Source of the DNA: an uncultured Ruminococcus sp.
GTDB lineage: Bacteria; Bacillota; Clostridia; Oscillospirales; CAG-272
Direction of reading: 5' to 3'
Length of the DNA: 64,000 nt
NCBI GenBank assembly: GCA_902795355.1
Contig: CADBKZ010000018.1
Coordinates: 30,237 to 94,236, forward strand
Of the stretch, positions 17,628 through 24,373 are shown piece by piece (positions within the stretch are counted from its first letter, which is position 1; every line of letters starts with the position of its first letter). The position numbers and the translations under genes are program-made. The notes under the pieces were generated by a model. That model made no database searches and had not been told where the DNA came from. It saw only the letters and a list, made by a program, of their open reading frames with translations.

Positions 17628-18050
17628 TTACGCCAACGCTTTGCCGAGCGCGGCGCAAGCGTCGATCGCCGCGTCGTCGGGGGCGTCGTTGCAGGTTACG
17701 GGGTCGGCCGCAAGGTCGGCTCCCGCCGCCCGAACGTCCTCTTCCCAATTCCGCATCCATTCGCCGTCGCCCCAGCCGTAGGACCCGAACAGACCCACTT
17801 TCTTTCCCGCAAGCGCGGGCTTTGCGGCCTCGTAGGCGGGGGCAAACTCGTCCTCTTCGAGCGTCTCGGCTCCCATGGCGGGGCAACCGAACGCCACGGC
17901 GCGGTACGACGCGACCGACGAGGGGTCAAACTCCGCCACCGGAAGAAGCTCGGCCTCGGCTCCGGCCCCGCGCGCGCCGTCGGCAACGGCGTTCGCCATT
18001 GCCTCGGTGTTTCCCGTTCCGCTCCAATAAACCACTGCAATCCGTTCCAT
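17628..18050 (-). CDS. Flavodoxin
   Basis: This 140-residue protein begins with beta-strand 1 and the FMN phosphate loop, VVYWSGTGNTEAMANAV (7-23). Loop FGCPAMGAETLEEDEF (about 54-69) and the second FMN loop GLFGSYGWGDGEWMRNWE (about 86-103) complete the site. Flavodoxins carry low-potential electrons and replace ferredoxin when iron is scarce. It is the last gene of a three-gene operon with DUF2325 and DUF3793; only 16 bp separate it from DUF3793. The palindromic operator at 18985-19002 ahead of the first gene fits iron control. The start at 18050 is fixed by the family N-terminus. Confidence 0.93.
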   Translation of the reverse strand: MERIAVVYWSGTGNTEAMANAVADGARGAGAEAELLPVAEFDPSSVASYRAVAFGCPAMGAETLEEDEFAPAYEAAKPALAGKKVGLFGSYGWGDGEWMRNWEEDVRAAGADLAADPVTCNDAPDDAAIDACAALGKALA

Positions 18051-18066
18051 CTTTTCTACCAACCTT

Positions 18067-18639
18067 TCAAATTGATTTTGTATGGATTCCGTCCGCAACC
18101 GCAAGTTGCTCAACGGTGTTTCCCTGTGCGTACCGGCGGCAATAAATCGCCGTGCATTTTTTGTACCGCGTGAAAAGAGACTTTGCGCGCGTTTCGTCGC
18201 CGTACACTTTCCAACAGCCGACGCATTTGCAATCGCCCGCGTTGTGGTCGATGAACCCGCGAACGTCCTCGGGCGGGTAGCCGAGGAACAGTCCGATTTC
18301 ATGCGGAAATTCGGCCGACTCCCGCAGTTTGCGCGCCAAGACGCCGAGGCACCGCGCGGGCGACGCGCAAGGGTAGCCGCGCTCGGCCAGAAGCTCCCGC
18401 GCCGCTCCCTGCCCGAGGTCGGCGCAGAGCTTTGACGGGCGATAAACATAAATCAGCGCGCGGCCGTTCCGGTAGCGCAGCGGGACCACCCGCAATCCCT
18501 TGCCCGCAAGGCGGCGGTTCCATGCGCGGAGCGCGTCGCGCATTTCGGCGCGGTCACGGTAACCGCAGGGGAACAGGTTCCCCGTTTTCAGCCCCGCGAG
18601 CGTTGGCGAACATTGACGAACCAACAAATTTTCCGACAT
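18067..18639 (-). CDS. DUF3793 family protein
   Basis: This 190-residue protein resembles the DUF3793 family of Clostridia. It has an early segment CSPTLAGLKTGNLFPC, a middle ALIYVYRPSKL followed by CLGVLARKL, and FPHEIGLFLGYPPEDVRGFI. A Cys-rich KCVGCWKVYGD follows. The family has no proven function and is often found beside flavodoxin and DUF2325 genes. The ATG at 18639 follows AAAGGAGAGGAAAA. It is the middle gene of the operon. There is no signal peptide or membrane segment, so a cytosolic location is inferred. Confidence 0.85.
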   Translation of the reverse strand: MSENLLVRQCSPTLAGLKTGNLFPCGYRDRAEMRDALRAWNRRLAGKGLRVVPLRYRNGRALIYVYRPSKLCADLGQGAARELLAERGYPCASPARCLGVLARKLRESAEFPHEIGLFLGYPPEDVRGFIDHNAGDCKCVGCWKVYGDETRAKSLFTRYKKCTAIYCRRYAQGNTVEQLAVADGIHTKSI

Positions 18640-18673
18640 TTTTCCTCTCCTTTCGGGAAAATCCGGCGGGGGA

Positions 18674-18955
18674 TCAGCCGCCGAAATGCTCCCCCATAAT
18701 GGCGCGGAGCGCCGAAAGCGACGCGCTATGCGACCGCGCGACGCGCGTGCGGTTTTCGTCAATTTTGCTCAACGCGCACCGCACCAATTTATGCGAACAA
18801 GTCCCCGTAAATAGGATGAGCAGATCGGGCGTTCCGAAATTCTGCATATTTCGTTCCATTTTCGGGAAAATTTTGGCCTTGCACCGGAATTGCCTGCAAA
18901 CGTCCAGATAATTCCGCTGCATACATTCGTTTCCGCCCACAATTACAACGCTCAT
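18674..18955 (-). CDS. DUF2325 domain protein
   Basis: This 93-residue protein has the DUF2325 hallmark MSVVIVGGNECMQRNYLDVC at the start, followed by a Rossmann-like pattern with PDLLILFTGTCSHKLVRCAL (about 46-65). The Gly-rich first strand suggests nucleotide or metal-cofactor binding, but the function is unknown. The ATG at 18955 follows AAAAGGAGAGAG. It is the first gene of the flavodoxin operon, and the TTAGC-N4-GCTAA operator lies 30 bp upstream. Confidence 0.85.
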   Translation of the reverse strand: MSVVIVGGNECMQRNYLDVCRQFRCKAKIFPKMERNMQNFGTPDLLILFTGTCSHKLVRCALSKIDENRTRVARSHSASLSALRAIMGEHFGG

Positions 18956-18984
18956 GTTGCTCTCTCCTTTTGATTTCAACTTTT

Positions 18985-19002
18985 GGTTAGCAATTGCTAA
19001 CC
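18985..19002. promoter_or_regulatory. Operator palindrome ahead of the flavodoxin operon
   Basis: GGTTAGCAATTGCTAACC is a perfect 18-bp palindrome. The same TTAGC-N4-GCTAA core occurs twice at the feo promoter and once at 24030. It resembles the inner part of DtxR/IdeR-type iron boxes. No convincing -35/-10 pair could be placed beside it. Confidence 0.75.
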
Positions 19003-19079
19003 GTCGCGGACATGCCGCCGATTTTACCGTTTGGGAACCTTGAAGATTGTTCCTTGAAGCATTTCCCCCCATCGGGCGG

Positions 19080-19620
19080 TTGCTTGAAGCCTTCCCCTTG
19101 GGGGAATGGGGGAAACGGCCAAGGCCTTGTGGATGAGGCTTCCAACTGCCTGTTACCCTGCCTCGCCCGCGGGAAAATCGGCAAGCCGATTACGAGGTGG
19201 ATTGGAGCGAAGCGACAAGACGGAGAGGGTTATATAAGCGAAATATTCAACAGCCCTCTTCTGCTGCTTGCAGCATAAGCTCTTCCCCGAGGGGGAGCCT
19301 TGAAGAAACTGCACATTGGAATGCCTCATCCGCCAGACAATCGAGGCTTCCCCGCCTCTCTGTCTGCCACCTTCCCCCAAGGGGGAAGGCTCATGATGTT
19401 TGCGGATAGTGGGGCGAAAGCAGAAACGGTTTATTCCCAACGGAAAGTTACTTGGAGCCTTCCCCTTGGGGGAATGGGGGAAACGGCCAAGGCCTTGTGG
19501 ATGAGGCTTCCGCTTGCCTGTTACCTTGCCTCGCCCGCGGGGAGAGGCTTACAGTCACTTTCCGTCAGTAACTCCTTCTGTCGCGCCCGCAAGCGTGCGC
19601 GACGGAAGGAATTTTCCCGT
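19080..19620. repeat. Hairpin-repeat mosaic, no gene
   Basis: Two copies of GAAGCCTTCCCCTTGGGGGA-type modules followed by GGGGGAAACGGCCAAGGCCT (19085-19150 and 19455-19520). Between them are a CTTCCCCGAGGGGGAGCC module (19280-19310) and the CAGACAATCGAGGCTTCCCC hairpin (19335-19370). The rest up to 19648 has no recognisable content. Confidence 0.7.
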
Positions 19621-19648
19621 TTGTTTCCGCTCGCTTCCGTCGGGTTGT

Positions 19649-19909
19649 TCACTTTTTGAACAGCGACGCGAAAAACCCTTTCTTTTCGTAGGGGGCGACG
19701 GCGACCGACGTGACCGTATATCCCGTATCCGCAATCGCCTGTTTCAGCGTCGCCTCGTCCAAAGGTCCTTCGGAAACGACGACCGTTTCCCCTTTTTTAT
19801 GCGACGACGCAACTTTGCGCACCTTGAATTTCGCGCGGATTACGTCATTGATATGCGCTTCGCACATCCCGCACATCATCCCTTCAATCTTCAATGTGGT
19901 TTGCAGCAT
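19649..19909 (-). CDS. Heavy-metal-associated (HMA) domain protein
   Basis: This 86-residue protein has the metal-binding motif M-x-C-x-x-C (Met12, Cys13, Cys16 in IEGMMCGMCEAHI) at the first loop of a ferredoxin-like fold. TGYTVTSV closes the fold. A basic tail FFASLFKK follows. Small HMA proteins chaperone Cu(I) or similar ions. It starts 24 bp after the stop of an ABC permease and follows GAAAGGAGAG, so it is the third gene of that operon. This link between a metal chaperone and a MacB/FtsX-type exporter is suggestive, but the substrate is not known. Confidence 0.88.
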   Translation of the reverse strand: MLQTTLKIEGMMCGMCEAHINDVIRAKFKVRKVASSHKKGETVVVSEGPLDEATLKQAIADTGYTVTSVAVAPYEKKGFFASLFKK

Positions 19910-19933
19910 GTTCTTCTCTCTCCTTTCGGCAAA

Positions 19934-22213
19934 TCATTCCGCGCCTTTGAGCGCTTCCACCATGTTGATCTTCCGGTTTTTGCGCGCCACCATCAGCCCC
20001 ACGGCCGTGGAAACGCCGAACGTCAGCCCGACGCTGACCAGATACGTCAGCGGCCCCAGAACCAGCTTCAATTCGTATTCGCTCGCAAGCGCGACGAGAA
20101 GCCATTGCAGAACGCCCACGCCCGCGGGCAGGCCGATCAGCACACCCACCAACGTCAGCCAGATGTTCTGACTGATCAGCAGCCGCCCGATCTGCCGGTC
20201 GCGGAAGCCCAGAACTTTCAGCGTTGCCAGCTCGCGGTACCGCTCCACATAGCTCATAACCCCGAGGTTATAAAGCACCACAATGCCCAGCACCACCGCC
20301 GCAACCACCAGAACCGCAATCATCAGGTTCATAATTTCCATAAACCCCTCGTAGGTATCGAGGATCTTTGCCTTGGCTTGGGGCGCGCCCGCAAACAGCG
20401 GCGATTCGCCGATTTCCCCCGCGGGGGTATCGGTAAACACCGAGCCGATGTGGTACGGAACGCCGATTTCCTCGGCATATGCCGCGGTCATGGAGATGCA
20501 CTCGGTCATCACCGACCGCGTGTACCCCGCCACGCGAACGCGGTAAGTCTCCTCGCTCCCATAGGGCGAAAACTCGATGATGTCGCCCACCTTTGCGGTG
20601 TCTTTGAGCCGCAGGCAGAGGTAAACGCCGTCGTCCGTCAGGTTCATCAGCTTGTTGTTCCGGTCCACAAACCGGATCTTTCCGTGCGACGCGTCGTAAA
20701 TATTCAGCATTACCGTGTCGCCGCGGTAGCTGACGCCCGCCGTTGCCTGCCAATCGCCGTTCAGCTCCTCGGCCAGCGCAAGGGTTTCGGCGTTCGGCGC
20801 GCTATCCGCAATGGTAACGCGGGTTTCGTAGTTGGAAATGTCGTCGCCGAGGATGCGCATAAAGGAATCCATCGTGTCCTTCATGCCAATGCCGCCCACC
20901 AGCAGCACCATGCACCCGAGAACGCCCACCAACGTCATGGCCGAGCGCGCCTTATGCCGCATAACGTCCCGCAGGTTCCATTTGGTCCCGAACGAGCGTT
21001 TTTCCATGATGGGCATGCGCTCGATCAGGCTTTTTTTGACGGTTTTGGGCTGATACGGCCGCAGCGTTTCCGCCGCGGTTCCCCGCAGCATCTTTTTGAC
21101 CGACAAAAACCCGATGAACACCAGAAACGCGTTGGTCAGGAGGATAACGGGGACGCAGAACGCGGGCATGACCAACGCCCATCTGTCCATATCGAAATAG
21201 GTCCCCATCATGCCGTTCGGGTTCATGATGAACCACGCGATGAAATACCCCAACCCAACGCCGACCGCCGACCCGACCAACCCGATTACCAGCCCATAGG
21301 ACGTATAATGCGCGAGGATGCGCCGATCCTTGAACCCGAGGGCTTTGAGCGTTCCGATTTGCACCTTTTCGTTGGCGGCTATGCGGTGCATGGTGGTGGT
21401 CATGGTCAGAACGGCGATGGCAAGGAACAGCACGGGCAGGATGGACCCCATGGTTTTGCCCTCTTCGCTCTCGCCCATGGCCTCGGAATACACCATGTCC
21501 TCGGTTTTCGCCACCACCATGGTGGTTCTGCCGAGCGCGGTTTTCACCGCCTCTTCAAGGTCGGCCTTCTTCATGCCGGAGAGCGCGTTGACCTGCGGGT
21601 AAACGGCCATGGGACCGAGCAGAGCGGCGTATTTCGCGGGCGCGATGTACGCGAACCCGTGGGTTTTGTAGTCGGGCATCAGTTGGTTCTCGCCGGCAAC
21701 GCAGATCATCTCCTCGCCCGCCTTTGCAAGCCCCAGCACCTCTCCCGAAATTTCAAGGTTCATGTAAGTCAGCGTCAGCGTATCCCCAACCCGAACGCCG
21801 TTTGCCTCGGCGTACCGATCAGAAAGCCAGAAGCCGTCGGCCTCGGGGTCGTATTCCCTGCCCGCCGTAATCAGCATGGTGGAAACGGTGTAATCCTCGG
21901 AAACGTGAAGCGTCAGCGTTTTCCGGTCGTCGTTCTTCACGCTCACCACAACCGAAAGGAACCTTGTCGCCTCGTCCACGCCGTCGATCTCCCGGATCTT
22001 CCGGACGTCCTCTTCCGAAAATCCGGTTTCGGAGTACAGCCGGAAATCGGCGTAGTTGGTTTTCCCGAAAAACCCGAGAACGTCGCTCTCGATGCTCTTC
22101 CATTCAATATTGAACCCGAGGAACACGCCGATGCCCACGGCCACCATGATTACCATGGAAAGAAACTGCGCCCGATACTGCCACGCGGTGCGGAACAATT
22201 TGCGGATCAGCAT
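19934..22213 (-). CDS. ABC transporter permease, FtsX/MacB-type with two FtsX domains
   Basis: This 759-residue permease has an N-terminal helix (about 15-35), then a large extracytoplasmic domain. Two FtsX-type transmembrane blocks of about three helices each follow (about 235-400 and 630-750), along with a further isolated helix near 440. Such permeases pair with LolD/MacB-like ATPases and usually move lipids, lipoproteins or peptides, or act in signalling, rather than importing small solutes. The ATG at 22213 is one base after the stop of the ATPase gene (TAA-C-ATG). The upstream extension of the frame overlaps the ATPase gene and was rejected. Confidence 0.9.
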   Translation of the reverse strand: MLIRKLFRTAWQYRAQFLSMVIMVAVGIGVFLGFNIEWKSIESDVLGFFGKTNYADFRLYSETGFSEEDVRKIREIDGVDEATRFLSVVVSVKNDDRKTLTLHVSEDYTVSTMLITAGREYDPEADGFWLSDRYAEANGVRVGDTLTLTYMNLEISGEVLGLAKAGEEMICVAGENQLMPDYKTHGFAYIAPAKYAALLGPMAVYPQVNALSGMKKADLEEAVKTALGRTTMVVAKTEDMVYSEAMGESEEGKTMGSILPVLFLAIAVLTMTTTMHRIAANEKVQIGTLKALGFKDRRILAHYTSYGLVIGLVGSAVGVGLGYFIAWFIMNPNGMMGTYFDMDRWALVMPAFCVPVILLTNAFLVFIGFLSVKKMLRGTAAETLRPYQPKTVKKSLIERMPIMEKRSFGTKWNLRDVMRHKARSAMTLVGVLGCMVLLVGGIGMKDTMDSFMRILGDDISNYETRVTIADSAPNAETLALAEELNGDWQATAGVSYRGDTVMLNIYDASHGKIRFVDRNNKLMNLTDDGVYLCLRLKDTAKVGDIIEFSPYGSEETYRVRVAGYTRSVMTECISMTAAYAEEIGVPYHIGSVFTDTPAGEIGESPLFAGAPQAKAKILDTYEGFMEIMNLMIAVLVVAAVVLGIVVLYNLGVMSYVERYRELATLKVLGFRDRQIGRLLISQNIWLTLVGVLIGLPAGVGVLQWLLVALASEYELKLVLGPLTYLVSVGLTFGVSTAVGLMVARKNRKINMVEALKGAE

Positions 22214-22214
22214 G

Positions 22215-22916
22215 TTACCACTCCACTTCCTCGGCCGCGAGCGGATGCTCCTGCGCCTCGCAGGACCGGATCTTCCCGTTCTTGACGCGAACAACCGTGT
22301 CCGCCATTTTGGCGATGTTCTGGTTATGCGTTACGATTACGATGGTTTTCCCGTAATTCTTCGCCATGGAAAGCAGCAGTTTCAGCACCAGAACACCGGT
22401 TTCGGAATCGAGCGCGCCCGTGGGTTCGTCGCAAAGCAGAATCTTCGGGTTCTTGCATAGCGCCCTCGCAATGGAGACCCTTTGCTGCTCTCCGCCCGAA
22501 AGCTGCGCCGGAAATTGGTTCAAATGGTCGGAAAGTCCCACTTCCGCCAGCATCCGCTCGGGGTCGAGCGCGTCCCTTGCGATCTCCTTTACCAACGCCA
22601 CGTTTTCCTTTACCGTCAGCGTTGGAATCAAATTATAAAATTGGAACACGAACCCGACCGACGACGCCCGATATTCCGCCAGCGCGTCCCCTGTCAGCCC
22701 CGCAATGTCCCGTCCTTCCACAAAAATCTGTCCGTCCGTCGGGCTGTCCAGCCCGCCCAGCAGGTTCAGCAGCGTGCTTTTCCCCGCTCCGCTCGGCCCG
22801 AGGATCACGATGAACTTGCCCTCTTCCAGCGTTAAATTCACGCTGTCGAGCGCCTTTACCTCGTATTCCCCGTTTCCGTACACCCGACTGACATTCCGAA
22901 ATTCCACAATGGCCAT
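22215..22916 (-). CDS. ABC transporter ATP-binding protein, LolD/MacB type
   Basis: This 233-residue ATPase has Walker [10 protein letters not shown] (40-48), Q-loop VFQFYNLIP, signature [15 protein letters not shown] (about 139-153), Walker [16 protein letters not shown] and H-loop VTHN. The LDSPTDGQI segment places it with the LolD/MacB/YtrE-like group. It is the first gene of a three-gene operon with the FtsX-type permease and the HMA protein. The start is at 22916, with AAGGAG about 13 bases ahead. No clear promoter is seen because repeats lie directly upstream. Confidence 0.94.
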   Translation of the reverse strand: MAIVEFRNVSRVYGNGEYEVKALDSVNLTLEEGKFIVILGPSGAGKSTLLNLLGGLDSPTDGQIFVEGRDIAGLTGDALAEYRASSVGFVFQFYNLIPTLTVKENVALVKEIARDALDPERMLAEVGLSDHLNQFPAQLSGGEQQRVSIARALCKNPKILLCDEPTGALDSETGVLVLKLLLSMAKNYGKTIVIVTHNQNIAKMADTVVRVKNGKIRSCEAQEHPLAAEEVEW

Positions 22917-22939
22917 TTCTCAAAAGTTCTCCTTTTTCT

Positions 22940-23060
22940 TTAAGGTCGTCCTTTTCTCGTGAGTAAAACAGCATTTCCTGCGGAAATGCCCAAAAAAGCT
23001 TTCGCGCGTAAGAGGTTCTGCATATAAATACACATTCCTCTATGATCGTACATTATTTCT
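22940..23060. repeat. Palindrome and AAAGCTTTCGCGCGTAAGAG repeat
   Basis: A TTAAGGTCGTCCTTTTCTCG start is followed by a GCATTTCC/GGAAATGC hairpin (about 22970-22988) and AAAGCTTTCGCGCGTAAGAG. It is the same family as 10621-10842 and 14149-14230, again next to a gene start on the minus strand. Confidence 0.6.
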
Positions 23061-23137
23061 GTAGGGCGGGCGGCCAAAGGCCGTGTTAGCTCCGTCCCCA
23101 TAACAATTGACCTACAAAAGATGAAAATCGCTGTTTC

Positions 23138-23280
23138 CCGTAGGGAACAACCTGCGGTTGTATGGGGCTTGCTCCCGCCGAGAACAAACAGGAAAAGAAA
23201 ATAACAAATAGGCGGATATTCACTACCGTTTATTTGCAAAAGTTTTTCGCTTTCGGCGGGAGCAAGCCCCCGCCCTACGG
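23138..23280. repeat. MITE-like element, copy 3
   Basis: The left end carries the AACCTGCGGTTGTATGGGGC variant arm; the right end is the GC-rich arm ending CCCGCCCTACGG. The interior shares AGGCGGATATTCACTACCGT with other copies. A related CCGTAGGG fragment follows (to about 23420). Confidence 0.72.
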
Positions 23281-23571
23281 AAATAATGGTTATGTATATG
23301 TAGAGCAAGCACCATACAACCGCAGGTTTTCCCTACGGCAATAATGGAAATAAAGACTATGTAATGTTCTTTGTGGAGCAATCCCCCTACAACCGCGGGT
23401 TGTTCCCTACGGCAATAATGGGCAATGTTCCTTGAAGCCTTCCCCTTGGGGGAAGGTGCCGAGCTTGCGAGGCGGATGAGGCCTTTATTGTCTCCTGTTG
23501 GGAAGCCCCATCCATAAGTCGCTTGCGACTTTGCCACCATTCCCCAAAGGGGAAGGCTTAAAGTTACAACA
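23281..23571. repeat. Mosaic of arms and hairpin modules
   Basis: Repeated GCAATAATGG joints and AACCGCAGGTT arms (23310-23420) are followed by GAAGCCTTCCCCTTGGGGGA (23433) and an inverted GCCCCATCCATAAGTCGC module. No gene is seen. Confidence 0.6.
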
Positions 23572-23713
23572 CCGTAGGGCGGGGGCTTGCTCCCGCCGAG
23601 AACAAACAGGAAAAGAAAATAACAAATAGGCGGATTTCACTACCGTTTATTTGCAAAAGTTTTTCGCTTTCGGCGGGAGCAAGCACCATACAACCGCAGG
23701 TTGTTCCCTACGG
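23572..23713. repeat. MITE-like element, copy 4
   Basis: The GC-rich left arm CCGTAGGGCGGGGGCTTGCT and the AACCGCAGGTTGTTCCCTAC right-arm variant form a mirror image of copy 3. The interior is nearly identical to copy 3 but lacks one TA in the ATATTCAC motif. Confidence 0.72.
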
Positions 23714-24020
23714 CAATAATGGAAATAAAGACCATGTAATGTTCTTTGTGGAGCAAGCCCCATACAATCGCAGGTTGTTCCCTACGGAAATAATGGGCAA
23801 TGTTCCTTGAAGCCTTCCCCTTGGGGGAGGGCTCAAAGTTACAACCGACAAATAGCAAACATAGGGAAAATTTTCTTCTCAACCACAAGTCCCTTGCGGC
23901 TTTGGCACCATTCCCCATAGGAAAGCTTTTGCGTTGCAAAATCACAAGGCTCAAAGTTACACCCAACGGATAACCCCTCTGAAAATATTCCGTAGTCTTT
24001 ATTTCCATAGGAAACACCCG
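23714..24020. repeat. Mosaic of arms and modules, no gene
   Basis: Repeats the GGAAATAAAGACCATGTAAT joint seen at 23346, then a GAAGCCTTCCCCTTGGGGGA module (23811) and partial copies. The last 60 bases before the operator at 24030 hold nothing recognisable. Confidence 0.55.
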
Positions 24021-24029
24021 CGCGGCGTT

Positions 24030-24047
24030 GGTTAGCTTATGCTAACT
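24030..24047. promoter_or_regulatory. Orphan TTAGC-N4-GCTAA operator
   Basis: GGTTAGCTTATGCTAACT matches the feo and flavodoxin operators with one end mismatch. It lies beyond the 3' end of the feo operon, with no gene starting nearby on either strand. Confidence 0.6.
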
Positions 24048-24061
24048 TGTTGGAAACCACA

Positions 24062-24088
24062 GGGGGAGACGCGGAACGCATCTCCCCC
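24062..24088 (-). terminator. Hairpin after the feo operon
   Basis: GGGGGAGA pairs with TCTCCCCC around an 11-base loop, 14 bp beyond the last stop of the operon. It lacks a strong T-tract. Confidence 0.5.
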
Positions 24089-24101
24089 GCAAGGTTGCTT
24101 T

Positions 24102-24335
24102 TCATTGCTCCGCGGAGCGGTGTTTTCCGGCATGCGCCTCCGCGGGTCCCTGTCCTTGCGCCGAGGGGCATTTTGCCGCGTAGCAGCAGCCCGCGCACCC
24201 CGCGCAATTCCCGCCGCAGGAAGATTTTCCCGCGCGCCGGTCCTTTATCATCCGCACCACGATCAGCGTTACAATTCCCACCAGCGCGGCGAGAACCAAC
24301 AGCCAACCGAAGTTGGCGGCAAGCCATGCAAACAT
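24102..24335 (-). CDS. FeoB-associated Cys-rich membrane protein
   Basis: This 77-residue protein has one membrane helix (about 8-28), then a basic RMIKDRRAGK and the Cys-rich segment CGGNCAGCAGCC (about 40-51), followed by a further Cys and a His/Lys tail. This matches the small FeoB-associated family found at the end of feo operons, which may help ferrous iron transfer or membrane assembly. It starts 38 bp after the feoB stop, with AAAGGGGGA ahead of its ATG. Confidence 0.88.
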   Translation of the reverse strand: MFAWLAANFGWLLVLAALVGIVTLIVVRMIKDRRAGKSSCGGNCAGCAGCCYAAKCPSAQGQGPAEAHAGKHRSAEQ

Positions 24336-24373
24336 CGGTAAAATCCCCCTTTCGGCGTTTTTTTGAGATCCGT

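Noticed and set aside
19514..22285. Open frame of 923 codons on the plus strand opposite the ABC permease
   Set aside because: His/Arg/Asn-rich mirror frame; it starts inside repeat DNA and lacks a binding site.
22940..24020. Possible CRISPR array, because of repeated GC-rich blocks
   Set aside because: Blocks differ in length and orientation, spacers are not of constant size, and no cas gene is present.
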